Source of the DNA: Gabonibacter massiliensis
Lineage (GTDB): Bacteria; Bacteroidota; Bacteroidia; Bacteroidales; Marinifilaceae
DNA: 64,000 bases
NCBI GenBank assembly: GCA_001487125.1
Contig: LN913012.1
Span: 62,001-126,000 of the forward strand
Reading direction: 5' to 3'
Below, piece by piece: positions 53,243 to 62,637 of this stretch. The notes beneath the pieces were generated by a model, which saw nothing but the letters and a program-made list of their open reading frames with translations, was not told the DNA's origin and searched no databases. The stretch's first letter is position 1; every line of letters starts with the position of its first letter. The position numbers and the translations under genes were made by a program.

Positions 53243-53289
53243 AACGGAAGACGTTATTCCAATCTCATTACGGGATAACATCTTCCGTT
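53243..53289 (-). terminator. Terminator of the alpha-2-macroglobulin gene
   Basis: AACGGAAGA-TTATTCC pairs with GGGATAA-TCTTCCGTT. Read on the minus strand it is followed by TTTTTAAC. Confidence 0.75.
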
Positions 53290-53294
53290 GTTTA

Positions 53295-56200
53295 TTATTT
53301 CTCTATTATGATTCGATTTCCGGCAAGAGTTGCCGTAATTGAATCGTCATACATGGCAGAACAAGTAATTGCCGGCAGTAGGTATGTTCCGGGGTACGAG
53401 GCGTTGAAACGGAGAGTGAATTTTTTGGTTTCTCCTTGCTTTAATGAAAAATACAGGTAGATCCGGTCGTCTCGGATATCTACGTTCTCAGTTCCTTTAA
53501 AAGGATTTATCCCGGAAATCAGACGTTCATTGATAAATTCGAATCCGGAAGGAAACATGCACGTTAAAGCCAGCTCATCGTATTGACCGATCTTACCGGT
53601 ATTCTGTACGGATATTTCCGCTGTTATATCTTCACCTTGTCGGTATGTAGGCCGATCGATCCGTTTATTGTTACTATAATAAGTAATTTGCATTTTCAAT
53701 CCGGACATTTCATTCTGTGTTATGACTCCTAACGGGACGGAACTATTGATGGTCCTAACGTGTAATGTTCCGTCGGTATTGTTTTTAACGGTCACGTTAG
53801 AGCGTTGTCGTTTAACGGTTAAGGGTTTAAGAATAACTGTTTTTTCGGTTTGGATTTTTTCTTTTCCGATCTCAACCTTTATACCGTTTCCTTCTTTGAA
53901 ATACCGTTTAACGTATTGAGCCGCGGCACATAGTCCAAAGGCATTTTCCTGGGTACTCATCCAGTCGTTAGAAGCAAAGCGCAAGGCTATTTTTCGCAAT
54001 AGGGTATAGGCTTCTTCTTGCATGTCCATATCCACCATACTCCGGAGAAGAATGGCATTGTCACGCAATCCGGAACCGTAGCATCTGCCTAATTGCCTGT
54101 AAGATTCCGCTTCCGTTGGCAGATTGGCAATCAACGACCGGGCGACTTTATCGTATTTACCTATTGCGTAGGCTCCGGCCAGTTGCCAACGTGCAACGGG
54201 ATTTTTATAGATTATATCTTTCATCCGGTTCATGGCTGCCAGATTTGGCTTGTCGGCAGAAGCTAAAACGTATAGACGGTAAGCTTGCTCCAGTTCGGCA
54301 TAATAATCGGAAGGTTTCCAGGTGTTTGCCTGTTGATTCAAATAATTGACGGCATTATTCTTCATGGATGCAGGAACCTGGTATCCTTGTTTTTCGGCTT
54401 GGATGAGGAAGTCGGTAATATAACTGCTTACCCAATCCGAGATAAATTCGCTACCGGCCCAGTAGCTAAAACCTCCGTTGTTCCGTTGGTAATTGCGTAA
54501 CCGGGAGATTACCTCTTTCACGTTGAGTTCTGCGGTTACCCGTTGGGCTTCCGTGAGGTCCATCAAAGTGTGGAGCATAAGCTGTGGAAATACCGCAGAG
54601 GTAATTTGTTCTCCGCATCCGTGCGGATACTGAATGAGATCATTTAATCGTTTTTCTAAGTTTAGAGGAGGGATAGAAGTAATTTCCAACATGGAGGTCG
54701 GATTGATTCCCTCGATTGGGTTATCGAACGTTAATGTCTCTCCGGCTTTTAGCTCTTTCGCGTCCACCCGTGTAATTCGGGGGTTGGGTATGCGGATATC
54801 GATATCGCAACTGAAATATGCTTTTTCCTGACCACTTTGTGCCGAGAAGGAGAGTGTCGATTTCCCGGTCGTCTCTTTGATCTTAACTTTAAAGAATATA
54901 ATTTGTTCTCCTGTTTTGTCGAAATGTACCTTTTGTTGAGCGGAGGCGAGATTTTCTATCTTATCGTCTGTTCGGATACTTACGTTTACCTCCTTAATCC
55001 GGTCTTTCATGGCGAAGAGGGTAACCGGAATTTCGATTACATCACCCGGGGTGAAGATACGCGGCATCGTAACGTTAAGCATCAGGGGCTGATTGACACT
55101 TGTATTTTTGGAGGCCGAACCGTATTGCCCCTTATGTTCGGCTATAACCATGGTACGTACTTCTCCGATATATTCCGGCATACGTAGGGTATGACTCTTT
55201 TTTTCACCCTTTTTTAAGGTAAACGGTCCCTGGAATAGTACTACCGGAGTGAACCGATTGCTCTTGTGGTTCTCTTCCGTTTTTAGTGCTTCGTCTCCGC
55301 CGATAGCAAAGGCTTTTTCCAATCTTCCGCCGAAAGCTCCGCATACGTCGTCGTAAAAATCCCACGTTTTCACGCCTAAAGCTTCCCGTGCGTAAAATGC
55401 GGGGAAGGGGTCCGGAGTTTTGAAAGAGGTCAGCGAGAGAAGACCTTCGTCCACTACGGCTAAGGTATAGGTCATCGGGTGGCCGTCGGCTTCGCTTACC
55501 GTAATCGTAAAATCTTCGGATGGACGCAACTCCTTGGCCATGTTGATCTGAGGATGTAAATGGAGGCTCGGATCTTCCACGTCGATATTCATCACTCCGT
55601 ATAGTCTTATCGGTTTATCGTTGTCCCGGCCTTTGTGCGGTTGTATTAAGGATACGTTCACGTATATGTTGGGACACATATCCTGTTTTGCCTCTATCTC
55701 GAATATCGTAAAGTCGTTTGTTGTCGGAATACGGAAAATATCTTTCACCGTTTTGCCATTTTCGATGCTGATAAGGGCGATGCTACCCGATGAGGAGGGA
55801 AATTTGATTTTTATTTTTTCGCCGACACGGTATGCTTTTTTATCGCTGGTCAAAGTCAAGAGATTGGCCATTCCGGGCATGTTCAAGTCGTTGCGCCAAG
55901 AACTGATATAAAAGGTCGAACCGCAAGAATGACCGGAAACTTTATCTTTAGCAATGAGGTAATAGCGTCCCCACTCGTTACAGGTAATATCGACGTTAAA
56001 TTTTCCGTCCGTACTTTTTACCATTTTATGTAATATGGGTTTTCGGTAAGACCGGTTAACGTATGAACCAAGATTATCGTCGTTGGAGTCCCACCACCAG
56101 CGCCAATCCAAAGCATAAACTTCAATCTCTATTTCATTGGATGCAACGGGTTGTCCCAGGGTGTTTACGACAACGCCTTTTACGGGTATCGGTTTACCAG

Positions 56201-58733
56201 CCGGATACCAATTGTCATCTGTTTCCGGTAAGGCTATTCCGACGTATTGTGTGTAGGGGGAATATTTAAAAGAGGAGGTGACGATACTGAAATCTCCGCT
56301 ATTTTCAAAAACCCGAATGGTCAGGAGGGCATTCAACATTCCCGGGGTATTTTCTGTCGTGATATTTTGCGTGGACAAAGTAAAATTGCCGTCTGGATCG
56401 GTTGTTCCGTCGAACAGGGTTGTCGTAGTTGTTTTATAGAATCTGGAACGGTCGTCGAAATTGTAATTTTTGTATTTCTCGAATACGGTTTTCCCCTGAG
56501 TTAATTTTAATTCGGTAATGGTTTTCAATAAACTGGTTTTAGCCCCGTGTAACCAGCGGGTCGTAACCGGAATCTTATTTTCATGGATTCCTTTCCCCAG
56601 TATATTTCCCGGCAAAATAGCATTTATATTTAGGCGGTTAGGCTTTATACTTTCAATCCGTATGGTTTTGGAAAAAGAGGTCCCACCGATTTTGACGATC
56701 GTTCGCCAGTATCCCGTTACCGCGTTATCATCCGTTTTGAAGGTAAAACAATACATGCCGTTGTCGTTTCGTCCCTCTTTCCGGGTTTGTACGACATGTC
56801 CGTTGGGATCGTATAATTCGGCAATGATGGGATGGCCTGCCGGAATTACGTTTTCTTTGTCTTCCAGGATAAAAGATAAATGGATTTCATTGCCGGGACG
56901 CCATACTCCCCTCTCCCCGTACAAGAATCCTTTGAGCCCTTTTTGAACGACGGTTCCCGTTACGTCGAAATTGCTGTAAGATAAAGAACCGGCATCATTG
57001 ACTTTTAAATAGGCCTGATCATTACCTTTCCGAGCGACGACGGTAAATGCTTTTCCCCGTATCCGGGCTATTGCGATACCTCGATCATCGGTCCGGGTCG
57101 AATCTATTTTTTGGTTTTGATAATTGTAGAAGAATAATTCGCAATGGCTTACCGGAGTGGCGTCAGACAAATCATTTACAGCCACTATGTATTTTCCGTC
57201 AGTGCCTGCTTTAGCCGTGATGCCTAAGGAGGTTACCACTATATTTTTTTGAGGGAAACGACTGGATACGTAATAATAAGAGTTTGAACAGGGATTATCC
57301 CTCTCTTCCCAAGAGTAATCTTCGGGATACCCGTAATAATACTCGTCGTAGTTATCGTAACCTTGCCAGAACTGATCGTCCGAATCATCCCGATCTGGAT
57401 TTTGTTTTTCGTTACAGGCGAGAGTGGTATAAGATCGTTTGAACCGAAGTTCGACTTTATAAACGACACCTTTTTCCAGTTGAATGTGGTCCGCGAGGTT
57501 GATCGTGTAGTCTTGCCATTTATCAGAATGAATCGTTTGTTCTTCTTTTGCCAATATAATTTTTTTATTTAGAATAGGACGGCCTACTCTTCGTAATTCG
57601 TAGTCGCCGGCGTATTCGTAAGAATTTTGTTGTAAATAAAAATTCATATTTTGCGGTAGAACTTTAACAACACGTAATTGTATCGCCTTCAGGCCAACCG
57701 CGGAAAAAGGGATTAAGATATTCCCATCTGCCGGAGTTATCGTACCTTCTCCAATAAACCGTATTTCTGGCTTCGCTGAAGGGAAGCTTACGGATTGAGT
57801 TACTTCTTTGGTTAATTTGTCCCCAGTGGCATTCATGATACCCCGGTAAACGTTTACTTGTACGATACCCCTCATTTTGCTCGTTTCGTTGGTATACAGG
57901 CGAACGATATTGCCTTGCACGTTATAGTTCAGCCGGTTTATGCCGTCAATAGTGATTAATCCTTGTAAATCTTGGGTCGGACTTACATTATCAGAGAAAA
58001 TAACGTCTATACTTTGGGAATAGTCGTCGGTAACTTTGATATCCAGGACGGAGAAGTTGTTTTCACCGGGGATTTCAACGAGTAAATCGTTTCCGTTTTT
58101 TATCTTCTTGTCGAAGGTGAGTTTTAAGGTCTGGGAGTGTTTTTCCCGTTTCAGATCGGGAATTGTAAAGTTATGTATATAAGGAGAATGATCCCATACA
58201 AGAGAGAGAATCCGATCGTCTAATTTCGCCGTAATCAACTGCTCGATTTGTTCGGGGGGCGTTAGATCCGCGTTTGCGATAGCTCCTTTGTAGAAGAATT
58301 GATCGTTATTCTCCGGATAGATGCCTAAATTCCCTTCCTGAAAAGAGTATGCCTGGGGAAGTATCTTAACTGTGAAATTAAATTTCTTCAATGCAGCGGG
58401 GACATCGAACAATTGGTCTAATTGTACAGAGATTTGGTAAATTTGCTCGTTTTTAAATCTTTCGCTTGGAATAAATTTCAACGTATTTTGATGGAATTGA
58501 AATGTTCCTTTTACTCGGGGAGATATTTTAAAAATATCATCAGCCGAAACAGGAAGAGAATCCAAGTTCGCGTTAAAAAGAATACAAATAGGATCCGTTG
58601 ACCGTATCATTCCCTGTGTGAATTCGCTGACGTATTTGCTGTATTCTAATTTGTTTTGACTCTGTCTTTCTTTACATGAAGAAAATGCAAAGAGCATGAT
58701 CAAGAATGAGATAAAGAGAAAACACCTATTCAT
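53295..58733 (-). CDS. Bacterial alpha-2-macroglobulin-like lipoprotein
   Basis: 1812 residues from the ATG at 58733, chosen because it starts a clean lipoprotein signal ([20 protein letters not shown], Cys20); the longer frame adds 12 doubtful residues. It is an envelope-anchored protease trap. The thioester site is intact: C1373 in YPHGCGEQ. The alpha-alpha toroid follows (about 1400-1650) and a receptor-domain-like region ends the chain. MG-type beta domains fill the first 1000 residues. The CGEQ form resembles eukaryotic proteins; E. coli YfhM has CLEQ. The usual partner PbpC is not adjacent here. Confidence 0.92.
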   Translation of the reverse strand: MNRCFLFISFLIMLFAFSSCKERQSQNKLEYSKYVSEFTQGMIRSTDPICILFNANLDSLPVSADDIFKISPRVKGTFQFHQNTLKFIPSERFKNEQIYQISVQLDQLFDVPAALKKFNFTVKILPQAYSFQEGNLGIYPENNDQFFYKGAIANADLTPPEQIEQLITAKLDDRILSLVWDHSPYIHNFTIPDLKREKHSQTLKLTFDKKIKNGNDLLVEIPGENNFSVLDIKVTDDYSQSIDVIFSDNVSPTQDLQGLITIDGINRLNYNVQGNIVRLYTNETSKMRGIVQVNVYRGIMNATGDKLTKEVTQSVSFPSAKPEIRFIGEGTITPADGNILIPFSAVGLKAIQLRVVKVLPQNMNFYLQQNSYEYAGDYELRRVGRPILNKKIILAKEEQTIHSDKWQDYTINLADHIQLEKGVVYKVELRFKRSYTTLACNEKQNPDRDDSDDQFWQGYDNYDEYYYGYPEDYSWEERDNPCSNSYYYVSSRFPQKNIVVTSLGITAKAGTDGKYIVAVNDLSDATPVSHCELFFYNYQNQKIDSTRTDDRGIAIARIRGKAFTVVARKGNDQAYLKVNDAGSLSYSNFDVTGTVVQKGLKGFLYGERGVWRPGNEIHLSFILEDKENVIPAGHPIIAELYDPNGHVVQTRKEGRNDNGMYCFTFKTDDNAVTGYWRTIVKIGGTSFSKTIRIESIKPNRLNINAILPGNILGKGIHENKIPVTTRWLHGAKTSLLKTITELKLTQGKTVFEKYKNYNFDDRSRFYKTTTTTLFDGTTDPDGNFTLSTQNITTENTPGMLNALLTIRVFENSGDFSIVTSSFKYSPYTQYVGIALPETDDNWYPAGKPIPVKGVVVNTLGQPVASNEIEIEVYALDWRWWWDSNDDNLGSYVNRSYRKPILHKMVKSTDGKFNVDITCNEWGRYYLIAKDKVSGHSCGSTFYISSWRNDLNMPGMANLLTLTSDKKAYRVGEKIKIKFPSSSGSIALISIENGKTVKDIFRIPTTNDFTIFEIEAKQDMCPNIYVNVSLIQPHKGRDNDKPIRLYGVMNIDVEDPSLHLHPQINMAKELRPSEDFTITVSEADGHPMTYTLAVVDEGLLSLTSFKTPDPFPAFYAREALGVKTWDFYDDVCGAFGGRLEKAFAIGGDEALKTEENHKSNRFTPVVLFQGPFTLKKGEKKSHTLRMPEYIGEVRTMVIAEHKGQYGSASKNTSVNQPLMLNVTMPRIFTPGDVIEIPVTLFAMKDRIKEVNVSIRTDDKIENLASAQQKVHFDKTGEQIIFFKVKIKETTGKSTLSFSAQSGQEKAYFSCDIDIRIPNPRITRVDAKELKAGETLTFDNPIEGINPTSMLEITSIPPLNLEKRLNDLIQYPHGCGEQITSAVFPQLMLHTLMDLTEAQRVTAELNVKEVISRLRNYQRNNGGFSYWAGSEFISDWVSSYITDFLIQAEKQGYQVPASMKNNAVNYLNQQANTWKPSDYYAELEQAYRLYVLASADKPNLAAMNRMKDIIYKNPVARWQLAGAYAIGKYDKVARSLIANLPTEAESYRQLGRCYGSGLRDNAILLRSMVDMDMQEEAYTLLRKIALRFASNDWMSTQENAFGLCAAAQYVKRYFKEGNGIKVEIGKEKIQTEKTVILKPLTVKRQRSNVTVKNNTDGTLHVRTINSSVPLGVITQNEMSGLKMQITYYSNNKRIDRPTYRQGEDITAEISVQNTGKIGQYDELALTCMFPSGFEFINERLISGINPFKGTENVDIRDDRIYLYFSLKQGETKKFTLRFNASYPGTYLLPAITCSAMYDDSITATLAGNRIIIEK

Positions 58734-59044
58734 GGCCTTTGTTTTTGTGATTAATATTAGATTAGGCAAATTTATGTAAATAAAACCAATTCGTTTGGGT
58801 TTGTATTTAAATTTTATTCGAAAAAACGAGGATTATTCAGGTAGTATAAGATCCGGATTGTATGAAATTGTTCGTTACTCCTTTGGACAGGTTCTCTTTT
58901 AGGGGTTCGTTAAAATTAATGAGGTTAGGACCCGATTGTTTATATTAAATTTGTATTTTTGCAAAATTGAAAAATGATCGGTGGCGGGTGTAAGGTAGAG
59001 TTGTCGGTCATGAAATGAGAATCATTCACGTAAAAAGGATAAAG
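58734..59044. other. Divergent intergenic region
   Basis: 311 bases between the minus-strand alpha-2-macroglobulin gene and the plus-strand ugd gene. TATTTTTG and TAAATTTG elements occur near 58940-58965 for ugd, and TAAATTTG on the minus strand for the other gene, but none has a well-spaced TTG. Nothing else can be supported. Confidence 0.4.
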
Positions 59045-60364
59045 ATGAGAATAGCTGTCGTTGGAACCGGTTATGTAGGATTAGTATCCGGTACATGTTT
59101 AGCGGAAACCGGAATTACGGTGACGTGTGTCGATGTAGACCGGGCTAAGATAGAGTTGTTGAACAATGGAGGTATTCCTATTTTTGAGCCAGGATTGGCA
59201 GAGTTGGTGGTTCGTAACCAGAGTGACGGACGTCTTTTTTTTACGACCTCATTGAGAGAGGCATTGAAAGATGCCGATGCTGTATTTATCGCTGTCGGTA
59301 CTCCGCCGGACGAGGATGGAAGTGCTGATTTGAAATATGTATTGGGAGTAGCGCGGGAGATAGGTGAAATTATCGATGATTATATTGTGGTTGTTACGAA
59401 ATCAACGGTTCCTGTGGGGACGAACATGAAGGTAAAGGCCACGATAAAAGAGGCTTTGCAAAAACGAAAGGTATCCGTACCTTTCGATGTGGCTTCCAAT
59501 CCCGAGTTTTTGAAAGAGGGTGATGCTGTTAATGATTTCATTTCTCCTGACCGGGTGGTGATCGGCGTTGAGAGCGAAAGGGCCAAACGGGTGATGGAGC
59601 GTTTGTACCACGTGTTTATCTTAAATAATACGCCGATCTATTTTATGGATATTCCTTCGGCGGAGATGACTAAATATGCTGCCAACTCCATGTTGGCGAC
59701 CCGAATTTCATTTATGAATGATATTGCGAATTTGTGTGAGATCGTGGGGGCGGATGTCGAGGCTGTAAAGAAAGGGATAGGTAGTGACAGCCGTATCGGT
59801 AAAAAGTTTTTGAATGCGGGTTGCGGTTATGGAGGTTCTTGTTTCCCTAAAGATGTGAAGGCGTTGATTAAGACGGGAGATGAAAACGGACATAGTTTAG
59901 AATTATTGAAGGCTGTGGAGAGAGTGAACGAGAGGCAAAAAGAGGTGTTGTTTAAAAAAGTAATAGCTCATTTCGGTCCGGATTTGAAAGGTAAACGTTT
60001 TGCCGTGTGGGGATTGTCTTTTAAGCCTGCTACTGATGATATGCGGGAGGCTCCTTCGCTGGTTCTGATCGAACGTCTGGTGGAAGCCGGAGCTGTAATA
60101 CGAGCTTATGATCCGGTGGCAATGGAAGAGTGTGAGAGACGCATAGGGGCGAAGATCGAGTATGCAAGTAATATGTACGATGCGTTATCGGATGCGGATG
60201 CTTTAATTGTTGTCACGGAGTGGCCTGAGTTTAAGATTCCTAAGTTTACTTTTATTGAAAAGGCTTTAAAGCATAAGATTATATTTGATGGTCGTAATAT
60301 ATATAGTCCGGAACAGATGAAAGAGTTCGGTTATATTTATTATGGGGTAGGACGGCAAAAGTGA
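59045..60364 (+). CDS. ugd: UDP-glucose 6-dehydrogenase
   Basis: Cytoplasmic NAD-dependent enzyme that oxidises UDP-glucose to UDP-glucuronate for polysaccharide synthesis. I chose the ATG at 59045 because it starts the Rossmann fold (MRIAVVGTGYVGLVSGT); the frame from 59015 adds 10 residues with no support. The 439 residues include the catalytic Cys266 in CGYGGSCFPKD, a second nucleotide-binding GKRFAVWGLSFKPATDD region and the family-conserved AANSMLATRISFMND helix. Length is as expected. It is followed 66 bases later by a lipid kinase gene on the same strand. Confidence 0.95.
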   Translation: MRIAVVGTGYVGLVSGTCLAETGITVTCVDVDRAKIELLNNGGIPIFEPGLAELVVRNQSDGRLFFTTSLREALKDADAVFIAVGTPPDEDGSADLKYVLGVAREIGEIIDDYIVVVTKSTVPVGTNMKVKATIKEALQKRKVSVPFDVASNPEFLKEGDAVNDFISPDRVVIGVESERAKRVMERLYHVFILNNTPIYFMDIPSAEMTKYAANSMLATRISFMNDIANLCEIVGADVEAVKKGIGSDSRIGKKFLNAGCGYGGSCFPKDVKALIKTGDENGHSLELLKAVERVNERQKEVLFKKVIAHFGPDLKGKRFAVWGLSFKPATDDMREAPSLVLIERLVEAGAVIRAYDPVAMEECERRIGAKIEYASNMYDALSDADALIVVTEWPEFKIPKFTFIEKALKHKIIFDGRNIYSPEQMKEFGYIYYGVGRQK

Positions 60365-60430
60365 TTCGTCGTCACAGGATGATTTGTTCGGGAGTATGAA
60401 TGAGGCATCTTTGCTTCAAAGTTATGATTT

Positions 60431-61342
60431 ATGGATAAATTGCGGATTTTATTTATTATAAATCCTATATCGGGTTTTGGCTTGGGTTGGGAAGTCCCTT
60501 ATCGACTGAAGCGTATTGCGGCTTATCGTCAGGTCGACTATATGATACGTTTTACAGAATATGCCGGACACGCCAAAGAGTTGGTCGAGAATGCAAAACA
60601 TGAAAATTATACGCATATTGTGGCTGTCGGAGGTGATGGTACGGTAAATGAGGTAGGAACGGCTTTATGTGGTACGGATATTGCTTTTGGGGTTATTTCT
60701 TTGGGGAGTGGGAATGGTTTTGCTCGTCATCTCGGATTCTCCTTGATGATGTCGAAGGCTTTAAAGCAATTGCTTCAAAGCGAGATCACCCGAATTGATG
60801 TGGTTGAAATCAATGGTTATTATTCTTTGAACGTAAGTGGGTTAGGGTTTGATGCAGAGGTGGCTCATTTTTTTAATAAAATGAAGATGCGGGGAATATT
60901 TTCCTATATTTATTCGATCGTCCGCATGTGGTTTCGTTACCCGAGTAAACGTTATCGTTTTAAAATCGGGGATAAGGTATGGGAGGAGGATTGTTTTATT
61001 TTAAGTATTGCGAACAGTTCGCAATATGGAAATAATGCGCGGATTGCTCCCAAAGCTTCTTTACGGGACGGGTTGTTTGACATATGTATTTTAAAACGGC
61101 CAAAATATTACCAGATACCCCGTTTTATATATTGTTTTATGAATTCTCGGATATCCAAACTGTCTTATTTTAGTGAAATACAATGTGCAGAGGCGGAGAT
61201 CGAGGGAGATATATCTAAAGCCCATATCGATGGGGATCCCTATGTTTTAAATGTACCGGTAAAGGTGAGGATCCATCCGGGGGTACTGAACGTAGTTGTT
61301 CCTAAACTATCCAAAAAGAAGAAGATTAAAAGGAATGTTTGA
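60431..61342 (+). CDS. Diacylglycerol kinase-family lipid kinase
   Basis: 303 residues with the DAGK catalytic signature: FIINPISGFG (residues about 8-17), VAVGGDGTVNEVGTAL with the GGDGT nucleotide loop (about 69-73), and GSGNGFARHLG. A C-terminal beta-rich lobe follows (ISLNVSGLGFDAEVAHFF, HIDGDPY). It is a soluble YegS/BmrU-type enzyme, unlike the short membrane DgkA. It phosphorylates diacylglycerol or a related lipid at the membrane. It probably shares a transcript with ugd, 66 bases upstream, which would fit envelope biogenesis. Confidence 0.92.
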   Translation: MDKLRILFIINPISGFGLGWEVPYRLKRIAAYRQVDYMIRFTEYAGHAKELVENAKHENYTHIVAVGGDGTVNEVGTALCGTDIAFGVISLGSGNGFARHLGFSLMMSKALKQLLQSEITRIDVVEINGYYSLNVSGLGFDAEVAHFFNKMKMRGIFSYIYSIVRMWFRYPSKRYRFKIGDKVWEEDCFILSIANSSQYGNNARIAPKASLRDGLFDICILKRPKYYQIPRFIYCFMNSRISKLSYFSEIQCAEAEIEGDISKAHIDGDPYVLNVPVKVRIHPGVLNVVVPKLSKKKKIKRNV

Positions 61343-61348
61343 TTCATA

Positions 61349-61375
61349 CTGTCGCCGGAATAATCCGGTAGACAG
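61349..61375. terminator. Hairpin between convergent genes
   Basis: CTGTC-CCGGA / TCCGG-GACAG stem between the lipid kinase gene (+) and the Lrp gene (-). It lacks a T run on either strand, so its role as a terminator is weak. Confidence 0.4.
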
Positions 61376-61387
61376 CATCTAATCAAA

Positions 61388-61873
61388 TTATTTTGTCGGT
61401 GCGGGGTCCACGTTCAGGTTAATCTGTTTCTCGATGAGTTGGTCCAAAGAGATAAAAGTTTCTGTTTTTGCTATTCCCGGAATATTTTGTAAGGTGTTGA
61501 TTAATATATCCATAAGATGTTGGTGGTCGTTGCATCTCAGTTTTATTAAGAAGGTAAAACCTCCGGTGATGAAATGACATTCGATGACTTCGGGAATATT
61601 TTCAATCTCTTTGACTACTGTTTTATAAGTATGAGCGTGGTCTAAGATTACTCCGATGAAGGCGCATACGCCGAATCCGAGGGCATCCGGTTTTACGATA
61701 AATCTGGATCCTTCAATAATACCGGAATCTTCCATTTTTTTCACTCTTTGGTGAATGGCAGCTCCTGATATTCCGCACTCTCGCGCTATTTCCAGAAAAG
61801 GGACTCTTGCATTTTTCACGAGATGCGATAATATTTTCCGGTCGATTTCGTCAATTTGATATTTTGCATTCAT
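61388..61873 (-). CDS. Lrp/AsnC-family transcriptional regulator
   Basis: 161 residues: an N-terminal helix-turn-helix (about 6-55, DEIDRKILSHLVKNARVPFL, GISGAAIHQRVKKM) and a C-terminal effector-binding RAM domain (about 65-150) with the VIECHFITGGFTFLIKL strand. Length is typical. It is encoded 11 bases downstream of a TetR gene on the same strand, so both may be co-transcribed. The regulated genes cannot be identified from this sequence. Confidence 0.94.
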   Translation of the reverse strand: MNAKYQIDEIDRKILSHLVKNARVPFLEIARECGISGAAIHQRVKKMEDSGIIEGSRFIVKPDALGFGVCAFIGVILDHAHTYKTVVKEIENIPEVIECHFITGGFTFLIKLRCNDHQHLMDILINTLQNIPGIAKTETFISLDQLIEKQINLNVDPAPTK

Positions 61874-61884
61874 TTTATTGTGTA

Positions 61885-62508
61885 TTATCTGTTGAAATTC
61901 AATACATTATATAGTTGCTTCCGTTGTTTGTAATATTGCCATCCTTCTTCATTGGTAATGGTCTTTATTACGCTGTCGATCATGTTATTGAAAATAGTTG
62001 CAAAGTCGTATCCTTCCGGCGGATAGATTTCCGGATTGTGTATGTCGTTTAACTTGGCGATATACATGCGTGCGACCATTTCACTGGAAACATCATTTTT
62101 GTACATACCTTGTTGCATTCCTTTTTCAATATTGATTTTTATTTTTTCAAAGATAAAATCGGAACGTCTGAGCCGATGTTTTTCGTATATCTCCGGGTAG
62201 GCTTTTGCCAGTTTGAAAGTGACAGAAGGCGATACGTTGAAGAAGCGATCGTTGATTTCATTACCGACCAGCAATAAGATGTCGATGGCATTCCATCCTT
62301 CGAAATTGTATTTGTCGAAAATCTCTTCAAAACAAATTCTTTCCCGCTCAAATATTGAATTTACGATATCCTCCATATCAGAGAAGTTTTCGTCGATTTC
62401 TTCCCGCGTAATATTTACTTTTCGCAAATTCTCATCAGATAAATCAGTGCCGTACCGAAAGACGTAAGTTCTTAATTTCTCTGTAAGCAAACATTTCTTT
62501 TCAGTCAT
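61885..62508 (-). CDS. TetR-family transcriptional regulator
   Basis: 207 residues. The N-terminal DNA-binding helices are diverged (LRTYVFRYGTDLSDENLRKV, NITREEIDENFSDMEDIVNS) but keep the TetR pattern of a helix-turn-helix followed by a FSDMEDIVNSIF-like helix. The ligand-binding part is all-helical (about 60-207). It lies upstream of an Lrp/AsnC gene, 11 bases apart, and is divergent from the phosphatase-fold gene at 62638, with which it may share a control region. Target unknown. Confidence 0.82.
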   Translation of the reverse strand: MTEKKCLLTEKLRTYVFRYGTDLSDENLRKVNITREEIDENFSDMEDIVNSIFERERICFEEIFDKYNFEGWNAIDILLLVGNEINDRFFNVSPSVTFKLAKAYPEIYEKHRLRRSDFIFEKIKINIEKGMQQGMYKNDVSSEMVARMYIAKLNDIHNPEIYPPEGYDFATIFNNMIDSVIKTITNEEGWQYYKQRKQLYNVLNFNR

Positions 62509-62576
62509 AAATGAAATCTGTTTTATGTTTTATGCTGTAAATATACGAAACAATTAAGAATTGAAATAATTATAGG

Positions 62577-62606
62577 TTGTAAATTATCATATTCTGACTA
62601 CTTTTG
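62577..62606 (+). promoter_or_regulatory. Bacteroidetes-type promoter of the phosphatase-fold gene
   Basis: TTG (62577-62579), 19-base spacer and TACTTTTG (62599-62606), 31 bases before the ATG at 62638. Confidence 0.7.
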
Positions 62607-62637
62607 TAGAATTAGTAAGAGTTTGTAAGTATATCCT

